Positions 20,044 through 27,819 of a stretch of 64,000 bases of DNA are shown here, one piece after another. Position 1 is the stretch's first letter. Each line of letters begins with the position of its first letter. The notes beneath the pieces are model-generated. The model saw only the letters and a list, made by a program, of their open reading frames with translations, ran no database searches and was not told the DNA's origin. The position numbers and the translations under genes were made by a program. The DNA comes from Halomonas campaniensis (GTDB lineage: Bacteria > Pseudomonadota > Gammaproteobacteria > Pseudomonadales > Halomonadaceae), in NCBI RefSeq assembly GCF_002211105.1, contig NZ_JPUA01000034.1:194682-258681 (forward strand), given 5' to 3'.

Positions 20044-20447
20044 TAATGCTCCGTGAAGGTAGGCTCACTTTTCAAATGAACGCTGGGATGTGGTTCGACA
20101 CCCATCACCATACCGAGTACCTGAATATCCCGGTTATGCAAAAACAGCGCTGGCTGCAACGTATCCTCTGGCCATAACTCTACGCCAAAGCGGCTGATAG
20201 AGAGCTGTCTCAAGGCAATCGTTTGCTGGTTAATTTCGGCAACGGCGGTTTCTGTCTGGGTATCGTGCTGATAGCGACGGATAATAATGACATCGCCATC
20301 GAACAAGTTGCAATCGCGCAGTGCATTGCCGCGCACTTTGAGCGCATAGGTGTTGCGTCGGGTAACGCTAGGGGGCATGGCGTAAGGGCGCGGAGCGGGT
20401 TGTCTGCGGGCGAACGTAGTCGTAGGTGTTGCCATCGATAGCGTCAT
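20043..20447 (-). CDS. LexA/UmuD-like S24 fold protein with both catalytic residues replaced
   Basis: A 134-residue protein that matches the C-terminal self-cleavage domain of LexA and UmuD: TYALKVRGNALRD, then the FDGDVIIIRR strand, then TIALRQL and VELWPED. There is no helix-turn-helix. In LexA and UmuD the nucleophile lies in G-x-S-M and the base in VKKL or VKRL. Here these positions are Ala42 (GNAL) and Arg80 (IALRQL). No Ala-Gly or Cys-Gly cleavage site was found in the short Pro/Arg-rich N-terminus. It therefore looks like a fixed UmuD'-like module that cannot cleave. GGAGA precedes the ATG. No umuC is adjacent. Function unknown. Confidence 0.85.
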   Translation of the reverse strand: MTLSMATPTTTFARRQPAPRPYAMPPSVTRRNTYALKVRGNALRDCNLFDGDVIIIRRYQHDTQTETAVAEINQQTIALRQLSISRFGVELWPEDTLQPALFLHNRDIQVLGMVMGVEPHPSVHLKSEPTFTEH

Positions 20448-20464
20448 TGGTAAATCTCCATTGC

Positions 20465-20480
20465 ATGTTCTTTCATACAG
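20465..20480 (-). promoter_or_regulatory. Degenerate LexA box, downstream of the S24 promoter
   Basis: Plus-strand ATGT-TCTTTCAT-ACAG matches the LexA consensus in seven of eight positions. It lies 33 bp, about three helical turns, from the perfect box at 20498, on the other side of a TACAAT -10 element (minus strand, 20494-20489). Confidence 0.6.
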
Positions 20481-20497
20481 TGGTTTTTATTGTAGAC

Positions 20498-20513
20498 CTG
20501 TTTTTGCATACAG
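20498..20513 (-). promoter_or_regulatory. Perfect LexA box in the S24-yigZ promoter
   Basis: CTGT-TTTTGCAT-ACAG fits CTGT-N8-ACAG exactly. It sits just upstream of the predicted -10 box TACAAT and would block polymerase. SOS induction of the two-gene unit is inferred. The same intergenic region also precedes ccmA on the other strand. Confidence 0.8.
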
Positions 20514-20644
20514 TGCTAGCGATAATTGGTCTAACGACATATTGATTGAGGTCACGCTGCGACCCAGCGCCGCATTGTGTGAGTGGCGAGAAAGGGCCTT
20601 TACGTGTAGAGTTCGACGCGAAATCAATATGCCAGGAGAGACGC

Positions 20645-21265
20645 TTGAGCCTGTGTCTACAAGCCCGACAGCTTGCCTGTGAACGCGACGACCGCTGGCT
20701 GTTTCAAGGGTTGGATCTGGAGGTTCGCAGCGGCGAGATAGTGCGAATTGAAGGGCCCAATGGCAGTGGTAAAACCAGCCTTTTGAAAATTCTCTCCGGG
20801 CAGCTCAGCGACTATCAGGGCGAACTGTTCTGGAATGGCGCTGCGATGAACGGGGCACGTGAACATTTCCTGGCGAATTTGCTCTATTTAGGGCATGCGC
20901 CGGGCATTAAGTCAGGGCTTTCCCCGTTAGAAAATTTAGCCTGGTATCAGGCGTTAAGCGGGGAAGGGGGGCATGAAGAGCAGCGCTTGGAAGCCCTTGA
21001 ACGGGTTGGGTTGGCAGGCTTTGAAGACGTGCCCGCAGGGCAGCTCTCGGCAGGCCAACAGCGCCGTGTTGCCCTGGCGCGCTTAACGTTAACGCCGCGC
21101 GCCCTATGGGTACTGGATGAACCTTTTACCGCGATTGATCGCCACGGCGTCGCTGATCTGGAGAAACAGCTGGTTGCCCACGCTCAGGCGGGAGGCTGCG
21201 TGCTGGTAACGACACACCACGAGTTAACCGCTTCACCGTTGCTCAGACGGATATCCCTAGGGTAA
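20645..21265 (+). CDS. ccmA: Heme exporter ATP-binding protein CcmA
   Basis: A 206-residue ABC ATPase that works with CcmB, CcmC and CcmD to release heme-loaded CcmE during cytochrome c maturation. Walker A is EGPNGSGKTSLLK near residue 37, the signature is LSAGQQRRVALAR, Walker B is LWVLDEPFTAID, and the switch His is in VTTHHE. I chose a TTG start at 20645 because AGGAGA lies six bases upstream and the resulting length is the family norm. The frame is open further upstream but reads non-conserved sequence. Confidence 0.93.
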   Translation: MSLCLQARQLACERDDRWLFQGLDLEVRSGEIVRIEGPNGSGKTSLLKILSGQLSDYQGELFWNGAAMNGAREHFLANLLYLGHAPGIKSGLSPLENLAWYQALSGEGGHEEQRLEALERVGLAGFEDVPAGQLSAGQQRRVALARLTLTPRALWVLDEPFTAIDRHGVADLEKQLVAHAQAGGCVLVTTHHELTASPLLRRISLG

Positions 21266-21276
21266 AGGAGAAAGGG

Positions 21277-22023
21277 TTGCACAGCTCTTCACAAAGCTCG
21301 GAGACCAATCAACAGGTTTTAGCAGTGCCACTGCGTGAGCATAAGGGTGGGTTAATGACCGCCGTGAAGGCCACGCTCATGCGTGACTTAACGCTGATGC
21401 TGAGACGCCGTGGCGAAGTGCTCAACCCACTGGTGTTTTTTGCCCTGGTGATCACGCTGTTCCCGATCGCTATTTCGCCCGATCCTGAGCTGTTAGCGGT
21501 GATCGCACCGGGTTTGCTGTGGGTCGCAGCGCTGTTAGCCGCGCTGCTTTCATTAGATAGCCTGTTTCGTAGCGATTATGACGATGGCAGTCTGGAGCAA
21601 CTGCTACTGGCGCCGCAGCCGTTAGTCGCGCTGAGTTTGGCCAAAGTGGCCGTGCACTGGCTACTGACCGGACTACCGTTGGCACTGATGGCGCCAATAT
21701 TGGGTATTATTCTGGCGCTGCCAGCGGGCAGTTACGCCGTGCTGGCCCTGTCGCTGGCGCTGGGTACGGCAAGCTTGAGCTTGATTGGCGCCATCGGTGC
21801 GGCGTTAACCGTCGGCCTGGCGCGGGGCGGAGTGCTGCTATCGCTGCTGGTGCTACCGCTGTATATTCCGGTGCTCATTTTTGGCGCTGGCGCGGTGCAA
21901 GCGGCCATTTTAGGTGACGGTGTCTCTGCGCATCTGGCAATCCTGGGCGCGCTGCTCGCCGCCTCACTCATGTTGGCGCCGTGGGCGATTGCCGCATCGC
22001 TGCGCATTAGTATCAACGGTTAA
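21277..22023 (+). CDS. ccmB: Heme exporter membrane protein CcmB
   Basis: A membrane subunit with six hydrophobic helices. It matches CcmB from [18 protein letters not shown] on, with [14 protein letters not shown] and [14 protein letters not shown], and works with CcmA. Two starts are possible: TTG at 21277 (248 residues, AAAGGAG upstream, 11 bp after ccmA) and ATG at 21355 (222 residues, the usual family length, weaker ribosome site). The extra 26 residues of the longer form are polar and not conserved, so the shorter form may be the real one. Confidence 0.92.
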   Translation: MHSSSQSSETNQQVLAVPLREHKGGLMTAVKATLMRDLTLMLRRRGEVLNPLVFFALVITLFPIAISPDPELLAVIAPGLLWVAALLAALLSLDSLFRSDYDDGSLEQLLLAPQPLVALSLAKVAVHWLLTGLPLALMAPILGIILALPAGSYAVLALSLALGTASLSLIGAIGAALTVGLARGGVLLSLLVLPLYIPVLIFGAGAVQAAILGDGVSAHLAILGALLAASLMLAPWAIAASLRISING

Positions 22024-22037
22024 GGACAGGACACGCT

Positions 22038-22790
22038 ATGTGGGCCTTTATACATAAGCTGGGATCACCCAAGTGGTTCTACGGCATTAGTGCCAAATTG
22101 CAGCCCTGGTTTTGGGCTGCGGCGGCGCTTTTGATCGTCACTGGCTCCCTGTGGGGGCTCGCGTTTGCGCCGGCGGATTACCAGCAGGGTAATAGCTTCC
22201 GGATTATTTACGTTCATGTGCCCGCGGCCTTTTTAGCTCAGTCTATTTTTATCGCCATGGCGGTTTCCGGTCTGGTGTTTATGGTCTGGAAAATCAAAGT
22301 CGCTGATATGGCGGCGGCGGTAATGGCGCCTCTTGGCGCGGCGATGACCTTTGTGGCGCTATTTTCCGGCGCCGTATGGGGCGTGCCCACCTGGGGCACC
22401 TGGTGGATGTGGGATGCCCGGCTAACCTCCATGCTGATTCTGCTGTTTTTGTATCTAGGCGTGATTGCCCTACGTGGGGCGTTTACCAGCCGCGATAGCG
22501 CCTCACGGGCAGCTTCGGTGCTGGCCATGGTGGGGGTGATCAATATCCCGATCATTAAATACTCAGTGGACTGGTGGTACACCCTGCACCAACCTGCCTC
22601 CTTTACTCTGACCTCGCGCCCGGCAATGCCCACCGAAATGTGGCTGCCGTTAGTCATTATGGTGCTGGGTTTTTACAGTTTTTTTATTGCCTTAACGCTG
22701 ATGCGTACGCGCAGCGAAATTCTTCGCCGCGAAGCTAACAAGCGCTGGGTACAGGATCTGGTCAACGGCCAGGTCGAGGAGGCTCGCTAA
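22038..22790 (+). CDS. ccmC: Heme transporter subunit CcmC
   Basis: A 250-residue inner-membrane protein with six helices that loads heme onto CcmE. The heme-handling WWD segment [14 protein letters not shown] lies near residue 120, and conserved His residues occur in periplasmic loops (IYVHVPAA near 57, YTLHQPAS near 180). AGGACAGGA precedes the ATG. Its stop overlaps the ccmD start by one base. Confidence 0.96.
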   Translation: MWAFIHKLGSPKWFYGISAKLQPWFWAAAALLIVTGSLWGLAFAPADYQQGNSFRIIYVHVPAAFLAQSIFIAMAVSGLVFMVWKIKVADMAAAVMAPLGAAMTFVALFSGAVWGVPTWGTWWMWDARLTSMLILLFLYLGVIALRGAFTSRDSASRAASVLAMVGVINIPIIKYSVDWWYTLHQPASFTLTSRPAMPTEMWLPLVIMVLGFYSFFIALTLMRTRSEILRREANKRWVQDLVNGQVEEAR

Positions 22791-22981
22791 TGGCATTTGA
22801 CTCATTTGCCGAATTTCTCGCCATGGGTGGCCACGCACCTTATGTATGGTCTGCCTGGGGGGTAACTGCGCTGCTGCTGCTCGCCACCGTTTGGCATGCG
22901 CGTGCTGAACAGCGTCAACTGCTCAAAGGCTTGAAACGCCGCGCAAGACGCGCCAACAGCGCCAGGGGGAACGCCCAATGA
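22790..22981 (+). CDS. ccmD: Heme exporter protein CcmD
   Basis: A 63-residue single-helix membrane protein ([17 protein letters not shown]) with a basic cytoplasmic tail. CcmD is needed to release holo-CcmE from CcmABC. Its N-terminal [15 protein letters not shown] is typical. It overlaps ccmC by one base and ccmE by four bases. Confidence 0.92.
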   Translation: MAFDSFAEFLAMGGHAPYVWSAWGVTALLLLATVWHARAEQRQLLKGLKRRARRANSARGNAQ

Positions 22982-23487
22982 CACCGAAACGTAAGCAGAA
23001 ACTCTTTGTTATTCTTGGCTTGGTCTCGCTGGCTGCGATTGCGGTGGGGCTGACCCTTTACGCGCTGCGCGCTAACATCAATCTGTTTTTTAGCCCGGTG
23101 CAGATCGCCCAGGGCGATGCGCCCATGGAGCGGCAGATTCGCGCGGGCGGCATGGTAAAGGAGGGCTCGGTATCCCGGGATCCCGAGAGCCTGGACGTCG
23201 AGTTTACCGTGACCGATTACGTCGATGACCTGCAGGTCTACTACAGCGGCATCCTGCCCGACCTGTTTCGCGAAGGCCAAGGCGTGGTGGTGGTCGGAGA
23301 GCTTCAGGCCGATGGGCGTCTGTACGCCGATAAGGTGCTTGCCCGCCACGACGAGAACTATATGCCCCCTGAAGTCGCCCAGGCGCTTGAAGAGGCAGGC
23401 TATTCGCCAGCCGACTATCAGGCCAAAGCTGCCGAGGTAGGTAAGCGCCTGGATGAAGAGGGCGTTCCCCAGGCAAGCGAATACTAG
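22978..23487 (+). CDS. ccmE: Cytochrome c-type biogenesis heme chaperone CcmE
   Basis: A 169-residue periplasm-facing heme chaperone with one N-terminal membrane anchor (about 8-28) and an OB-fold domain. It carries the covalent heme-binding His in [14 protein letters not shown] near residue 125. The segment FYSPVQI of homologues is FFSPVQI here. It passes heme from CcmC to CcmF. Confidence 0.96.
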   Translation: MTPKRKQKLFVILGLVSLAAIAVGLTLYALRANINLFFSPVQIAQGDAPMERQIRAGGMVKEGSVSRDPESLDVEFTVTDYVDDLQVYYSGILPDLFREGQGVVVVGELQADGRLYADKVLARHDENYMPPEVAQALEEAGYSPADYQAKAAEVGKRLDEEGVPQASEY

Positions 23488-23565
23488 CACCAGCAGAATT
23501 TAGTACACCAAAACAGTAGAACCAGGGTTAGGCTTTTTACCAAATAAGCCCCAAGCGGAGCACAC

Positions 23566-25575
23566 ATGCTTATCAAACTGATCCCTGAAATTGGCCACTT
23601 TGCCCTCATCATCGCACTGCTAATGGCGGCGGTGCAGGCGGTGATGCCGCTGGCCGGTGCGGCGACTCGACGCCCACTGTGGATGGCCTATGGTCAGCCC
23701 ATGGCGGTGGGGCAGTTTGTGTTTATTGCCATTGCCTACGTCTGTTTGACCGCCAGCTATATGCTGGACGACTTTAGCGTGGCGAACGTGGCCAACAACT
23801 CCAACTCGCTGCTGCCCTGGTACTACAAGTTCAGCGCGGTCTGGGGCAACCATGAAGGGTCGGTGCTGCTGTGGAGCTTTATGCTCGCGGGCTGGGGTTT
23901 TGCGGCCAGTCTATTTACCGGCAACCTGCCGCGGGATATGGTCGCGCGGGTAATGGGCGTGATGGGCATGGTTTGCGTCGGCTTTTTGCTGTTTATTCTG
24001 ATCACCTCGAACCCCTTCGAGCGGCTGCTACCCGATATGCCCCAGGATGGCGCCGACCTTAACCCGCTGTTGCAAGACTTCGGGCTGGTGGTGCATCCGC
24101 CGATGCTCTACATGGGCTATGTGGGCTTTTCCGTGGTGTTTGCATTTGCCATTGCTGCGCTGATGGGCGGGCGTTTAGACGCGGCCTGGACGCGCTGGGC
24201 ACGGCCGTGGACGAATATCGCCTGGGCGTTTCTGACCGTAGGTATCGCGCTGGGCAGCTGGTGGGCCTATTACGAGCTTGGCTGGGGTGGCTGGTGGTTC
24301 TGGGATCCGGTCGAAAACGCGTCGCTACTGCCCTGGCTGACGGGCACCGCGCTGGTTCACTCGCTGGCAGTCACCGAAAAACGTGGCTCGTTTAAGAGCT
24401 GGACCGTGCTGCTGGCGATCTCGACCTTCTCGCTATCACTGATGGGCACCTTCCTGGTGCGCTCTGGGGTGCTGACCTCGGTGCATGCGTTTGCCAACGA
24501 CCCGGCCCGCGGTTTCTTTATTCTGATGCTGCTGGCCATTACGGTAACGCTGTCGTTGCTGGTGTTTGCCCTACGCGCACCACGGGTGAGTCATAAAGTA
24601 GGCTTTAACTGGCTCTCCCGGGATGCGCTGCTGCTGGTTAATAATATCTTTCTGGTGATTATGACCGTCACCGTGCTACTGGGTACCGTCTATCCGCTGA
24701 TTCTGGATTCTCTGGGGCTGGGCAAAATCAGCGTGGGCCCGCCCTACTTTAATGCCCTGTTTGTGCCGCTTACCGTGGTGATGTGTATCTTTATGGGGCT
24801 CGGCTCGGTAACGCGTTGGAAGAGCATGGCGGCAAGGGATCTGATTCGGAAACTCTGGCTAGCAGGTGTGGCCGCGTTGGTGATCGGCCTATTAATGCCG
24901 CTGCTCTACCGCGGCGAGTGGAACCTGTTTGTCTCCCTGGGTATCGTCTCTGCGCTCTGGATTGTGCTGCCGATGGTGCGGGATGTGTTTGATAAAACCC
25001 GCCACGCCAGTTCGTTTATCGCCGGTGTGCGTAAACTCTCTCTGGCATACTGGGGCATGGTGTTGGGGCATATCGGCGTTGCCGTGACTATCGTAGGCGT
25101 GACGGTCGTCTCCAACTACAACATCGAGCGCAACGTACGCATGTCGCCGGGCACCACGGTGGAAGTCGCCGGCTATCAGTTCACCATGACCGAGCTAACC
25201 GAACGGCGCGGGGCCAACTTCCTGGCGGATACCGCCATGCTTCAGGTTCAGCGAGGCGACTCAGGCCGCAGCTTTACCATGCGGCCTGAAAAGCGTCTTT
25301 ACCTGGCCACCGGTATGCCGATGACTCAAGTGGCCCTGCGCCCAGGGCTGTTCCGCGACCTCTATGTCGCCATGGGTGAAGACCTTGGCGATGGCAGTTG
25401 GGCGATGCGGGTACAGTACAAGCCGTTCGTCCGCTGGCTCTGGCTGGGTGGCCTGCTGATGGCGTTCGGCGGCGTGCTGGCAGTGCTCGACAAACGCTAT
25501 CGTCGCAACGTGGTCACCCGTGAAGCGCCGAAAGTGGTCAGTGAAGGCAGTCCCGCGCGGGAGGCCACGGTATGA
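23566..25575 (+). CDS. ccmF: Cytochrome c heme lyase subunit CcmF
   Basis: A 669-residue protein with many membrane helices that attaches heme to apocytochrome c with CcmH/CcmI. The WWD domain is GGWWFWDPVENASLLPWL near residue 243. Conserved heme-ligand His residues lie nearby (VVHPPMLYMGY near 176, TALVHSLAVTEKRG near 265). The C-terminal periplasmic loop before the last helix is also typical. It starts 78 bp after ccmE and overlaps ccmG by four bases (ATGA). Confidence 0.96.
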   Translation: MLIKLIPEIGHFALIIALLMAAVQAVMPLAGAATRRPLWMAYGQPMAVGQFVFIAIAYVCLTASYMLDDFSVANVANNSNSLLPWYYKFSAVWGNHEGSVLLWSFMLAGWGFAASLFTGNLPRDMVARVMGVMGMVCVGFLLFILITSNPFERLLPDMPQDGADLNPLLQDFGLVVHPPMLYMGYVGFSVVFAFAIAALMGGRLDAAWTRWARPWTNIAWAFLTVGIALGSWWAYYELGWGGWWFWDPVENASLLPWLTGTALVHSLAVTEKRGSFKSWTVLLAISTFSLSLMGTFLVRSGVLTSVHAFANDPARGFFILMLLAITVTLSLLVFALRAPRVSHKVGFNWLSRDALLLVNNIFLVIMTVTVLLGTVYPLILDSLGLGKISVGPPYFNALFVPLTVVMCIFMGLGSVTRWKSMAARDLIRKLWLAGVAALVIGLLMPLLYRGEWNLFVSLGIVSALWIVLPMVRDVFDKTRHASSFIAGVRKLSLAYWGMVLGHIGVAVTIVGVTVVSNYNIERNVRMSPGTTVEVAGYQFTMTELTERRGANFLADTAMLQVQRGDSGRSFTMRPEKRLYLATGMPMTQVALRPGLFRDLYVAMGEDLGDGSWAMRVQYKPFVRWLWLGGLLMAFGGVLAVLDKRYRRNVVTREAPKVVSEGSPAREATV

Positions 25576-26099
25576 AGCGACGGCTACTGCTACTTCTGCT
25601 GCCGGTGGGGTTTTTAGGCCTGGCGCTGTTCTTTTATCAAGGCCTCTCGCTGGATCCCTCCCAGCGTGACTCAGCGCTGATGGCGCGGGAGTTTCCGAGC
25701 TTTGACGCTACCACACTGCGTGATGAAAATCGCCGCGTTGACCAAACGCTATTAGAAGGCGAAGTGACCCTGGTGAATGTTTGGGGCGAGTGGTGCCCCG
25801 CCTGTAAGCAGGAGATGCCACAACTGCTGGAGCTGGCTGACCGTGGCATTCGTATGGTGGGGGTCAACTACCGCGATACCCGGGAGAAAGGCATGCAGTT
25901 TCTCAGCGAATTTGGCGATCCGTTTGAGGTGAATATTTTTGACCCAGAAGGCGAGCTAGGTTTTGATCTTGGCGTCTACGGTGCCCCGGAGACGTTCCTG
26001 GTCGATGCCGACGGAATCATTCGCTATCACCATAAAGGCTATGTTTCCCCCCAAGACGTGCGCGAACGCATTCTGCCGGAGGTGGAGAAATGGCGCTAA
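25572..26099 (+). CDS. ccmG: Thiol:disulfide interchange protein CcmG/DsbE
   Basis: A 175-residue membrane-anchored thioredoxin-fold protein that reduces the apocytochrome heme-binding cysteines. The active site is WGEWCPACKQEMP near residue 75, with CPAC where E. coli has CPTC. The cis-Pro region is YGAPETFLVD. The first 20 residues form the anchor. It overlaps ccmH. Confidence 0.95.
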   Translation: MKRRLLLLLLPVGFLGLALFFYQGLSLDPSQRDSALMAREFPSFDATTLRDENRRVDQTLLEGEVTLVNVWGEWCPACKQEMPQLLELADRGIRMVGVNYRDTREKGMQFLSEFGDPFEVNIFDPEGELGFDLGVYGAPETFLVDADGIIRYHHKGYVSPQDVRERILPEVEKWR

Positions 26100-26560
26100 T
26101 GCGAACCATGGCAGCGTTACTACTGTTGTTCATAGCGTTTGGCGCAGTGGCAGGCGGTATCGAGCTGCGCGAATTCGATGACCCGGTCATGGAGAAACGC
26201 TATCACGATTTAACCGCTTCCATGCGCTGTCCGCTGTGTGAAAACCAAGCCATTGACGATTCCGACGCTCCCATTTCGGCAGATATGCGCGACCGGGTTT
26301 ATCAACTGCTGCAAGACGGCCAGTCGGATATCGAAATTATCAATCATATGGTGCAGCGATTTGGCGAATATATTCTCTATAACCCCCGTTTAGAGAGCCG
26401 TACCTATCTGCTTTGGGGCCTGCCCATCGGCTTGGTATTGCTCGGGGCTATTGTGGTCGTACTGATGATTCGTGCCCGCCGTAACGCCTCTGCTAAAGCG
26501 TTGAGCCCCGAAGAGCGCCAACGTATAGAAGCGCTGACTAACCGTAAGAGGTCTTCATGA
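26090..26560 (+). CDS. ccmH: Cytochrome c-type biogenesis protein CcmH
   Basis: A 156-residue protein with a cleavable or anchoring N-terminal helix, the redox motif MRCPLCENQ (LRCxxC in most homologues) near residue 45, and a C-terminal helix at about 105-125. It presents reduced apocytochrome to CcmF. GGAGG lies eight bases before the ATG at 26090. A second ATG three codons on overlaps the ccmG stop. The Leu-to-Met change before RC is mild. Confidence 0.95.
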   Translation: MALMRTMAALLLLFIAFGAVAGGIELREFDDPVMEKRYHDLTASMRCPLCENQAIDDSDAPISADMRDRVYQLLQDGQSDIEIINHMVQRFGEYILYNPRLESRTYLLWGLPIGLVLLGAIVVVLMIRARRNASAKALSPEERQRIEALTNRKRSS

Positions 26561-27795
26561 CGCTGCTCTGGATTGCGATTGCCGTTTTACTGGTTCCCGC
26601 GCTGTGGCTGCTGGTTTCGCCGCTCAGAAACGCGCGTTCCCTGCATGACCAGCAGCGCGATTTTGAAGCCAACGACACCTCCGCCGAGCAGAACGTGGCG
26701 ATTTTTAAACGCCGCTTGGCGTCACTGGAAGCCGCGCGTGAACGCGGCGATATAGATGCTGCACGCTTTGAGGAAGACCGGCTGGAACTTGAGCGCAGTC
26801 TGCTGGAAGACACTGCTTTTCGCGAGCGTCGGCCGCTAAAGGCTGCCAGCGCCGGCCGTATTGTCGTGCCTGTGGTGATGCTCGCTGTGGTCGCTGTTAG
26901 CGTCATTTGGTATCAGCAAAAGGGCGCCGAGGGAGACCTGGTGCTGCTGGCCGTGCAGCAAGAAGTGCGCAACGACCCTGATGGGTCGCTCGCCATGTAT
27001 ATCGAACGCATGGAGGAGCAGGCCGAGCGTCAGCCGGATAATCCCAACGTGTGGAGCACACTGTTTCCGCTCTACCGGGAAACCGGACAAATGCCCAAGG
27101 CGGTGGACGCCCTGGAGCGCCTGATCGAGATTGAAGGGCGCATTCCACCGCTGCTGGCGCAGTTGGCGCAAATTCGTTTCTTTATGGCTGAGCGCGAGCT
27201 GACCGACGAAGTACAAGCGTTGGTCGATGAGACGTTGGAGCAGGATCCCCGCCAGCCCACCGTGCTGGGCTTGCTGGGCATTAATGCCTTTGACAACGGC
27301 GATTACGAGCAGGCTATTGACCACTGGCGCCGGGCCATCGCCAATATTGAGGATCCCAACACCGTCTCCTCGCTGCGCGACGGCATTCGTGTGGCTCAGG
27401 AGCGCATGGGCATTGAACCCGAAGAGGCCGTTGCCGAGGGCAATGGTATTCGGGTACGCGTTGGGTTAGACAGCGAACTTGCTGGGCGCGTTGACGATAA
27501 TGACAGCGTGTTTATTACCGCCCGCGATATTGAGGGTGAGTTGCCGCCCCTCGCCGTGGTGCGCGCCCAGGTATCTGAGCTGCCCATGACGGTGACGCTA
27601 GATGACAGCGCTGCTATGTCGCCCCAGGCGCAGATCTCCCAGGTGCGAGAAGCGCGCTTAATAGTGCGTGTTTCTCCCTCTGGCCAAGCAACGCCCCAAC
27701 CGGGGGATCTGTTTGGCGACCTTGATAGCGTCAGCATTGGGCCTATTGATGACGCGGAGGCGGTTGAAGTGGTGATTAACCGTGTCTTTGAATAA
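26557..27795 (+). CDS. ccmI: Cytochrome c biogenesis protein CcmI (TPR)
   Basis: A 412-residue protein with two N-terminal membrane helices (about 1-20 and 95-115). Between them is a cytoplasmic coiled loop (LASLEAARERGDIDAARFEEDRLELER), and after them come TPR-type repeats (NPNVWSTLFPLYRETGQMPKAVDALERL, NGDYEQAIDHWRRAI). CcmI holds the C-terminus of apocytochrome c. The family's C-terminal beta domain is present (VRVGLDSELAG onward). It overlaps ccmH by four bases and ends the ccmABCDEFGHI operon. Confidence 0.93.
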   Translation: MTLLWIAIAVLLVPALWLLVSPLRNARSLHDQQRDFEANDTSAEQNVAIFKRRLASLEAARERGDIDAARFEEDRLELERSLLEDTAFRERRPLKAASAGRIVVPVVMLAVVAVSVIWYQQKGAEGDLVLLAVQQEVRNDPDGSLAMYIERMEEQAERQPDNPNVWSTLFPLYRETGQMPKAVDALERLIEIEGRIPPLLAQLAQIRFFMAERELTDEVQALVDETLEQDPRQPTVLGLLGINAFDNGDYEQAIDHWRRAIANIEDPNTVSSLRDGIRVAQERMGIEPEEAVAEGNGIRVRVGLDSELAGRVDDNDSVFITARDIEGELPPLAVVRAQVSELPMTVTLDDSAAMSPQAQISQVREARLIVRVSPSGQATPQPGDLFGDLDSVSIGPIDDAEAVEVVINRVFE

Positions 27796-27819
27796 TCGCA
27801 ACGGGAACGCCGCTTCGGT

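Noticed and set aside
21277..21354. A separate small gene upstream of ccmB
   Set aside because: The 26 codons are in frame with ccmB and joined to it. They are at most an N-terminal extension.
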